This document shows, one piece after another, positions 58,345 to 64,000 of a stretch of DNA of 64,000 nucleotides. The notes beneath the pieces are model-generated. The model had not been told where the DNA came from, ran no database searches, and was given only the letters and a program-made list of their open reading frames with translations. The translations under genes were made by a program, and so were the position numbers. Source of the stretch: Bacillota bacterium (GTDB lineage: Bacteria > Bacillota > Dehalobacteriia > UBA4068 > UBA4997); contig JAETNY010000001.1 of assembly GCA_021771915.1 (NCBI GenBank), positions 62,001 to 126,000 of the forward strand. The letters are read 5' to 3'. Every line of letters starts with the position of its first letter. Within the stretch, counting starts at the first letter, position 1.

Positions 58345-60643
58345 GAATAATAATGAAAATAAAACGCAGGCCAAAATGCCTTCTAACAGCGCATTATCGC
58401 TTTGGCAGCTGACCATGAAAAGCGTTAAGCGGCATATCTGGTTGCCACTTTTGGCCTTGCTGGGGTTTGTGCTGGCTTTGCCGGTGTCTTCAGCTTTGGC
58501 GATTAACAATTTTGCCAGTTGGAATTTTGATGATGAAACGGAGCGCCAGCTGGAATATTTTCGGGATTGGGCCGGCGATTTAATGGTGCTTTGGCAGATG
58601 TTTTCTGCTTGTATAATTGTAGTCGGGGCGATACTTTCCATTTTGGTAATGTTCCGTTATCTGCATGTTCGTGCGCAGGTGGATTTTTATCACAGCCTGC
58701 CGATACGCCGTGAACAGTTTTTTGCCAGCAATGTGCTGGCGGCCTTTCTGGTGTTTCTGGTACCGTATTTGCTGGCCACGCTGTTGAACTTGCTGGTGCT
58801 GGCGATAAGCGGCTGGGTTGATTATTTGAATATGGGCCTGTATTTTCAGTTTATTCTGTTTAACATACTGGTTTATGTACTGTTTTTGGGCTGCGGTTGT
58901 CTGGCCATGCAGCTTTCCGGCACCATGCCCTCGGCGCTGAAAATTCTGGTGCTTATGTTTGGTCTGGCGCCTCTGCTGTCCGGTATGTATGAAATGCTGG
59001 GTTCGGTATTTTTTGATACCTGGGTTTCCATGTTTTCCGGTACCAGTATATTGCTTCTTAAGGCTTCGGTTGTTGAGCGTTATTTCATGGTTAGCGCTAT
59101 GGCGCGCGGTTATTGGTGGTATGACGGCGATAATTCACAGGTCATTTGCTGGCAGGATTGGCTGGCTGCGGCGCTGTTGGCTGCGGCTATGCTGGCTATC
59201 AGTTTGATGCTGTATAAGCGGCGCAGTTCTGAGGTGGCTGGCAGTACGCTGGCTTTTGGCTGGCAAAAACCGTTTTATAAATATCCGCTGGTTTTGTGCA
59301 GCGGCCTGATGTTGGGCGTATTCTTCTATTTGATGGGTGATATAAGCATAATCTGGATGTATTTCGGCGCGATTTTAGGCACCATGTTTATGGCGCTGTT
59401 GCTGGAAGTCTTTATTAAGAACGATTTCAAAGCGGTTAAAAAGGGTTGGCGCACGGCAGCGCTGGCTTCTGTGGCGGTCTGCCTGCTGCTTTCTGTTTAT
59501 GCCTTTGACCTGGTTGGCTTTGACCAGCGTCGCCCGGACAGCGAAAAGGTGGATACTATTTATGTATTTAATTCCAGTTTTTTAGATGTAAGTTCTGATT
59601 ATTATAGCTATGATTATAATGAAGACTATTTTCTTAATGGCTACTGGACGCTGAACCGCATGGCCTGGTTGGGCAGAAATTATCTTAAATTCAGCGAGCC
59701 GGAGAATATGGCGGCGTTGCTGACCTTGACAAATGGCGAACAAAATAAAAATATGTCATGGGATTATGATAATTCTGATACATCTACCAGTGTTTATTTG
59801 AGTGTTGCTTATAACTTGAAAAATGGTTCCGTTCAGGCGCGCCATTATTGGCACAGGTTGGATATTGAGAGTTATCAGCAGGCTTTGGAAACGCTGATAG
59901 GCAGTGATGAATGGCGGCAGCAGCTGGGGATTAATAATTTGGATATAGAGCACACTGTTGCTTGTAGTTTGAACAGTTATCAGCTGGGACAGGAAGACTA
60001 CATGTATTTGGAGGATTCGCCGCTGGGTGCTGAATGGCATAAGCAGCTTTTACAGACGATGCGCAGCGAATATGCTGAACTCTCCATGGAAGAATTGCTT
60101 TATAGCAGTCCGGTTGGTATGTTGGAACTTGGCGAGTATAAGGAACGCACTTATGATCCGATTGGTGACTATTATGATTACAAAGGCATGCGTCGTTTTA
60201 GTATCTGGATTTATCCTAGCATGACGGAAACGATTGCTATGCTGAACCAGGCAACCAATGGCCTGTTGAATGTGAATGTGGATTTGAGCAATGTGGTTGA
60301 GCTGCGTGAATATCGTAAATTAACATACGATGAAGAAGCAGAATTGAGAGAGAAAGCCACATATACTTCTGACGAGATATTCGATGAGCGGAAGCTGATT
60401 GCTACCTATAAGCCGGAAACGGACGCGGCGGTTATTGAGCAGATTTTGCAGAACACGGTTACTAGCTCGGCTTATTCACGTTCTTTAATTTGGAATGACG
60501 GCATTTATAATAACTATTATGAGTTGATATATAAGCCAGGCGCGGAGTATAGTGAAGATAGTGGCGATGTGGATACGGTAACAAGCGCTATTCTTTATAC
60601 CGAACCCAGCCGAGAGTTGTTTATGCAGTTGACAAAAAAATAA
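58319..60643 (+). CDS. large ABC transporter permease with extracytoplasmic C-terminal domain
   Basis: A 774-aa protein. After a 30-residue polar start there are about eight membrane segments to residue 400 (KRHIWLPLLALLGFVLALPV; FLVFLVPYLLATLLNLLVLAI; LYFQFILFNILVYVLFLG and others), with the cytoplasmic FYHSLPIRREQFF pattern seen in YtrC/YtrD-like and bacitracin-type permeases. From about 405 to the end is a hydrophilic, Tyr- and Glu-rich domain of about 370 residues, probably outside the membrane. GGAGGTGG precedes the ATG; 26-bp overlap with the ATPase gene. Probable substrate: a peptide antibiotic or wall-active compound, by family and regulator. Confidence 0.85.
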   Translation: MTLKNSLSENNNENKTQAKMPSNSALSLWQLTMKSVKRHIWLPLLALLGFVLALPVSSALAINNFASWNFDDETERQLEYFRDWAGDLMVLWQMFSACIIVVGAILSILVMFRYLHVRAQVDFYHSLPIRREQFFASNVLAAFLVFLVPYLLATLLNLLVLAISGWVDYLNMGLYFQFILFNILVYVLFLGCGCLAMQLSGTMPSALKILVLMFGLAPLLSGMYEMLGSVFFDTWVSMFSGTSILLLKASVVERYFMVSAMARGYWWYDGDNSQVICWQDWLAAALLAAAMLAISLMLYKRRSSEVAGSTLAFGWQKPFYKYPLVLCSGLMLGVFFYLMGDISIIWMYFGAILGTMFMALLLEVFIKNDFKAVKKGWRTAALASVAVCLLLSVYAFDLVGFDQRRPDSEKVDTIYVFNSSFLDVSSDYYSYDYNEDYFLNGYWTLNRMAWLGRNYLKFSEPENMAALLTLTNGEQNKNMSWDYDNSDTSTSVYLSVAYNLKNGSVQARHYWHRLDIESYQQALETLIGSDEWRQQLGINNLDIEHTVACSLNSYQLGQEDYMYLEDSPLGAEWHKQLLQTMRSEYAELSMEELLYSSPVGMLELGEYKERTYDPIGDYYDYKGMRRFSIWIYPSMTETIAMLNQATNGLLNVNVDLSNVVELREYRKLTYDEEAELREKATYTSDEIFDERKLIATYKPETDAAVIEQILQNTVTSSAYSRSLIWNDGIYNNYYELIYKPGAEYSEDSGDVDTVTSAILYTEPSRELFMQLTKK

Positions 60644-60651
60644 GCGAAAAG

Positions 60652-60686
60652 CAGCAACAGCGCTTGACAAAAAGGCGCTGTTGCTG
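60652..60686 (+). terminator. terminator of the GntR-ABC operon
   Basis: Perfect 12-bp stem CAGCAACAGCGC/GCGCTGTTGCTG, loop of 11 nt, weak tail TAAAATAAAT. The loop contains the -35 box of the next promoter. Confidence 0.8.
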
Positions 60687-60692
60687 TAAAAT
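60664..60692 (+). promoter_or_regulatory. promoter of the B12 activation gene-metH operon, nested in a terminator
   Basis: TTGACA (60664-60669) and TAAAAT (60687-60692) with a 17-bp spacer; the -35 box is in the hairpin loop and the spacer is its 3' arm. The leader to 60831 shows no recognisable cobalamin riboswitch. Confidence 0.7.
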
Positions 60693-60830
60693 AAATGGCG
60701 TATTTTGTCAATCTGTATTCTGTGCAATGGGAGGCCTGCCCGTATATTTTGGCTTTACTTTTTCAGCAAAATAAAGTATACTGTTATAGTATATTTTGTT
60801 TTGCTGATTTTTATTAAGGGGCGATGTGCT

Positions 60831-61541
60831 TTGTCTGCTTTTGTTTTGCCGCTGATGTCTGAAATGCAAATTGAGCAGCTGCAAATTGACCGGGCAGAAG
60901 CGTTGCGCTATTTACGTTGGCAATCAACAGAAAAGTTGCCGCCGGAAATGGCTGAGCAGCTTGGGCGAGCGGAAAATGATATTCTGGCGGCGGCGCAGCC
61001 GCGGTTTGTTTATAAATGTTTTGCCATGGAAAAGGCGGCAGACAAAGTGTGTTTGCAGGGCAGCGGTTTGGTTTTGACCGGGCGTGATATTGCCTGTTTA
61101 CTGCAAAATGCCGGAGAATGTCTGCTGTTGGCGGCGACTCTGGGCGGTCGGGTTGATGAAATTATTCGCCGGGCAGAAATTTGCGATATTAGCCGAGCCT
61201 TGCTGTTGGACGCCTGCGCCAGCGCGGCGGTAGAAAGCCTTTGCGAGCAGCTGCAAGACGCTTTACGTGAACAGCTGCAAGCGCAGGGTGTTTACATGAC
61301 GGCGCGTTTTAGTCCGGGCTATGGAGATTTGCCCTTAAGCTGTCAGCCGCAGTTTTGCGCCACGCTGGACACGGTGCGCAGTATCGGGCTGACAGTTAGC
61401 CGGAGTGGTCTGTTGTTGCCGCGCAAATCGGTGACGGCGGTAATTGGTCTTTTGACGGAGCCGCCAGCTGCGGCGCAGCTGACTTTACAGCATAATTGTG
61501 CGGCGTGCCGGTTGAAAAATTGTCCATACCGCAGAAAATAG
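60831..61541 (+). CDS. stand-alone vitamin B12-dependent methionine synthase activation-domain protein
   Basis: A 236-aa protein resembling the C-terminal activation domain of MetH: ARFSPGYGDLPLSCQPQF near residue 161-178 (SAM-binding RxSPGYG pattern) and SGLLLPRKSVTAVIG near 193. It ends in HNCAACRLKNCPYRR, a cysteine cluster common in Bacillota versions. It should bind SAM and reactivate oxidised cob(II)alamin on MetH. Start TTG 60831 with AAGGGG 9 bases upstream; ATG 60855 is the alternative. 21 bp before metH. Confidence 0.87.
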   Translation: MSAFVLPLMSEMQIEQLQIDRAEALRYLRWQSTEKLPPEMAEQLGRAENDILAAAQPRFVYKCFAMEKAADKVCLQGSGLVLTGRDIACLLQNAGECLLLAATLGGRVDEIIRRAEICDISRALLLDACASAAVESLCEQLQDALREQLQAQGVYMTARFSPGYGDLPLSCQPQFCATLDTVRSIGLTVSRSGLLLPRKSVTAVIGLLTEPPAAAQLTLQHNCAACRLKNCPYRRK

Positions 61542-61562
61542 CCGAAAATGGGGAGTTATATA

Positions 61563-63962
61563 ATGAAAAAACAAATTTTGCAGCAGCGTCTGGCCGGTCA
61601 GGATTTTGTGCTGCTGGACGGCGCGATGGGAACCATGTTGCTGGCGTCTGGCTTGAAGCTGGGCGAGAACCCGGAGCTTTTTGCGTTGGCGCGACCGGAG
61701 GTGCTTTTGGATATTCACCGGCAGTATATGGCTGCTGGTTCAAACATAATTTATGCCTGCACGTTTGGCGCTAATGCGCGCAAGCTGGCTGGCAGCGGTC
61801 ATACGCCGGAAGAAGTAATCAGCCGGGCGGTGCAGATTGCCAAACAGGCCGCACATGATACAGATACCTTGGTGGCGCTGGATATTGGCTCTTTGGGGGA
61901 ACTTTTGGAGCCGGCCGGCACGCTGCGTTTTGAGCAGGCTTATGCTATGTTTAAGGAAATGGTGTTGGCTGGTGCGGCGGCCGGGGCGGATTTGATTGCT
62001 TTTGAAACCATGACGGATTTGTATGAGTTGAAAGCGGCGGTTTTGGCGGCGCAGGAAAATTGCGATTTGCCAATTTTCTGCACCATGACTTTTGACAAGA
62101 ATAACCGGACTTTCAGCGGCGTTAGTGTGGCGGCTATGGCCTGCCTGCTGAACTCTTTAGACGTGGCGGCTATTGGCGTGAACTGTTCGCCGGGGCCGGA
62201 GGGAATTTTGCCGGTAATTCAGGAGATGGTGCAATATACTAATCTGCCGCTGATTGTTAAGGCCAACGCTGGCCTGCCTAATCCGCAGACGGGCGCTTAT
62301 GATATCGCGCCGGAGGAGTTTGCCCGGCAAATGCTGCCTTTTGCCGATTTGGGCGTTCAGATGCTGGGCGGTTGCTGTGGTACAAGCCCGACTTATATTG
62401 CGGCGCTAAAGCAGACTTTGGCTGGGGCGCGGCGCGGCCAGCGGCAGTTGGTTAAGCAGGCGGCGGTTTGTTCCCCGACGCGTCTGGTGCAGCTTAATCA
62501 ACCGCTGATTGTGGGTGAGCGGTTGAACCCGACTGGCAAAAAGGTTTTTCAACAGGCGTTGCGTGACGATAACATTGATTATATTTTAGCGCGAGCGATT
62601 GAGCAGCAGGAAGCCGGGGCGGATATTCTGGACGTTAACGTCGGTTTGCCCGGGATTGATGAGCCGGCCATGCTGGCGCGTGTGATAAAAGCCTTGCAGG
62701 GAGCGGTTGATTTGCCGCTGCAAATTGATTCCAGCAATCCGGAGGCTATTGAAGCCGGTTTGCGCGTTTGTAACGGTAAGGCGATTGTTAATTCGGTGAA
62801 TGGCAAAGCGGAGTCTTTAGCGACAATCTTGCCATTGGTTAAGAAATATGGCGCGGCGGTAATTGGCCTGACGTTGGACGAAGATGGTCTGGCGCAGACG
62901 GCGGAGCAGCGGCTGCAAATTGCAGAGCGGATTATGCAGGCGGCGCTGGCCGAGGGTATTGCGCCGGAGGATATTTATATCGACTGCCTGACGCTGACGG
63001 TGTCCGCGCAACAGGAACAGGCCAGAGAAACGCTGGCGGCTATGCGGCTGGTTAAGGAGCGGCTGGGGCTGAAAACGGTTTTGGGTGTTTCTAACATTTC
63101 ATTTGGTCTGCCTCAGCGCGAGTTGATTAATCAAACCTTTTTGAGCATGGCGCTGGCGGCAGGGCTGGATTTGGCGATTATCAATCCGAATATACCGGCC
63201 ATGACGGATACGGTGGCGGCGGCCAGAGTGCTGCTGAATTATGACCGGGGCGGCGCTGCTTATATCCAGAGGGTGGCCGGCGAGGCGAGCCAGCCGGACG
63301 AAAATAATGTCGTTAGAGTTGCTGATAGTGAGCAATCAGCAGAGCAGGCTTTGCTTAAGGCGGTGCATAAGGGGCTGAAAAGCGAGGTGCGTCAGCTGAC
63401 TGGCCAGCTTTTGCAGGACAATGAGCCGATGAAGCTGATTAACGAGCTGCTTATTCCGGCTTTGGACGAGGTGGGTCAGTTTTATGAGCAAGAGCGTATC
63501 TTTCTGCCGCAGCTGATTAACTCTGCGGCCGCGGCCAGCGAGGCCTTTGAAGTGATTAAGGCGCAGATTATCAAGCAGGGGCGCGCCGGCGTCAGCAAGG
63601 GTAAAATTCTGCTGGCTACAGTTTGGGGCGATATCCATGATATTGGCAAAAATATTGTTAAGGTAATTTTGGAGAATTACGGTTATCAGGTGGTTGACTT
63701 GGGCAAGGACGTGCCGGTGCAGACGGTGGTGGAAACGGCCATTGCACAGGATATTCGTCTGATTGGCCTAAGCGCTTTGATGACGACTACGGTGGCCAGT
63801 ATGGAGCAGACGATTGCCGCTTTGCACGCCAGTGGGCATGCCTGCCACATTTTTGTCGGCGGCGCGGTTTTAACGCAGGAATATGCGGCCGCGATTGGCG
63901 CGGATTTCTACGCTAAAGACGCTAACCAGTCCGTACAGATTGCCAAAACGGTTTTGGGCTGA
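61563..63962 (+). CDS. metH: cobalamin-dependent methionine synthase, without activation domain
   Basis: Methylates homocysteine from methyltetrahydrofolate through cobalamin. The 799-aa protein has the homocysteine domain (LLDGAMGTMLL near residue 16; Zn cysteines in GVNCSPGPEG near 206 and GGCCGTSP near 273), the pterin domain (GERLNPTGKK near 320 and DVNVGLPG near 357), the helical cap (about 590-675) and the B12 domain with GDIHDIGKNIV near 692, whose His binds cobalt. It stops there: the reactivation domain is encoded by the previous gene. GGGGAG is 7 bases before ATG 61563. The stop is 38 bp inside the window end. Confidence 0.96.
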   Translation: MKKQILQQRLAGQDFVLLDGAMGTMLLASGLKLGENPELFALARPEVLLDIHRQYMAAGSNIIYACTFGANARKLAGSGHTPEEVISRAVQIAKQAAHDTDTLVALDIGSLGELLEPAGTLRFEQAYAMFKEMVLAGAAAGADLIAFETMTDLYELKAAVLAAQENCDLPIFCTMTFDKNNRTFSGVSVAAMACLLNSLDVAAIGVNCSPGPEGILPVIQEMVQYTNLPLIVKANAGLPNPQTGAYDIAPEEFARQMLPFADLGVQMLGGCCGTSPTYIAALKQTLAGARRGQRQLVKQAAVCSPTRLVQLNQPLIVGERLNPTGKKVFQQALRDDNIDYILARAIEQQEAGADILDVNVGLPGIDEPAMLARVIKALQGAVDLPLQIDSSNPEAIEAGLRVCNGKAIVNSVNGKAESLATILPLVKKYGAAVIGLTLDEDGLAQTAEQRLQIAERIMQAALAEGIAPEDIYIDCLTLTVSAQQEQARETLAAMRLVKERLGLKTVLGVSNISFGLPQRELINQTFLSMALAAGLDLAIINPNIPAMTDTVAAARVLLNYDRGGAAYIQRVAGEASQPDENNVVRVADSEQSAEQALLKAVHKGLKSEVRQLTGQLLQDNEPMKLINELLIPALDEVGQFYEQERIFLPQLINSAAAASEAFEVIKAQIIKQGRAGVSKGKILLATVWGDIHDIGKNIVKVILENYGYQVVDLGKDVPVQTVVETAIAQDIRLIGLSALMTTTVASMEQTIAALHASGHACHIFVGGAVLTQEYAAAIGADFYAKDANQSVQIAKTVLG

Positions 63963-64000
63963 GTTGCTTTGATATAGATTGAAATTGTGGTTTCTATGGT

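Noticed and set aside
60690-60830. Cobalamin riboswitch before the metH operon
   Set aside because: Too short and AT-rich; no recognisable B12-box-like sequence.

Overview
The window is a dense stretch of bacterial chromosome made almost entirely of housekeeping genes from an anaerobic, low-to-middle GC member of the Bacillota (Firmicutes). The lineage is indicated by CdaA/CdaR, RemA, RqcH, YlbF, a UPF0122-ffh-rpsP-khpA-rimM-trmD operon, two DUF881 genes around a DUF1290 gene, DacF, a GerW/YtfJ-type sporulation protein and a SleL/YaaH-like LysM-GH18 cortex hydrolase. An actinobacterial-type IHF (mihF) ahead of remA-gmk-rpoZ, a PPi-dependent phosphofructokinase, Hfq next to miaA and a split B12-dependent methionine synthase fit Clostridia of the Peptococcaceae/Syntrophomonadaceae type. 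Apolipoprotein N-acyltransferase (lnt) and an SLH-anchored peptidase leave Negativicutes or a related outer-membrane-bearing lineage possible. No rRNA, tRNA, CRISPR array, insertion sequence or prophage was seen.

Layout. 1-3.2 kb (+): aroF-aroA-tyrA, aromatic amino acid synthesis. 3.2-12.5 kb (-): a PadR regulator with a membrane protein, a secreted SLH M3 peptidase, an AEC transporter with a GltD-like flavoprotein, a PAP2 phosphatase, frr, pyrH and mnmA. 12.6-16.9 kb: SLC13 transporter (+), HD-domain and ClbS/DfsB-like proteins (-), aldehyde dehydrogenase (+). 17-21.9 kb (+): the signal recognition particle and ribosome maturation operon, ending in an unusual TrmD fused to a second RNA methyltransferase domain. 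21.9-26 kb: LysM protein (-), ylbF, a Fur-family regulator, a TPR membrane protein and pfp (+). 26-31 kb: cdaA-cdaR (-) for c-di-AMP, then DUF881-DUF1290-DUF881 and a small export protein (+). 31.1-31.7 kb: a divergent XRE regulator and small membrane peptide pair. 31.7-47.3 kb (-): lipoprotein, dacF, ytfJ, DUF2953, leuS, a metallophosphoesterase, then ynbB, lnt, hfq, miaA, mutL and mutS. 47.4-50 kb: ttcA (+) and rqcH (-), tail to tail. 50.2-56.4 kb (+): yicC, mihF, remA, gmk, rpoZ, coaBC, metK and the LysM-GH18 gene. 56.5-60.6 kb (+): a GntR-ABC transporter operon behind a long, repeat-rich leader. 60.8-64 kb (+): a stand-alone MetH activation-domain protein and metH, which ends just inside the window.

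The least conventional features are: a 44-bp promoter-bearing direct repeat on both sides of the metallophosphoesterase gene; a 16-bp hairpin that buries the start codon of the SleL-like gene; the leader of the GntR-ABC operon (36-bp repeat, four 10-bp tandem repeats, a 17-codon peptide with tandem Trp, and a GT-rich tract); the XRE/micropeptide module bounded by two near-identical hairpins; the TrmD fusion; and an operator palindrome lying exactly over the promoter of the PadR operon. Domain calls are family recognition by eye, without database searches. Many starts were moved from the longest ORF to the codon with a proper Shine-Dalgarno sequence (SD); TTG starts are frequent.
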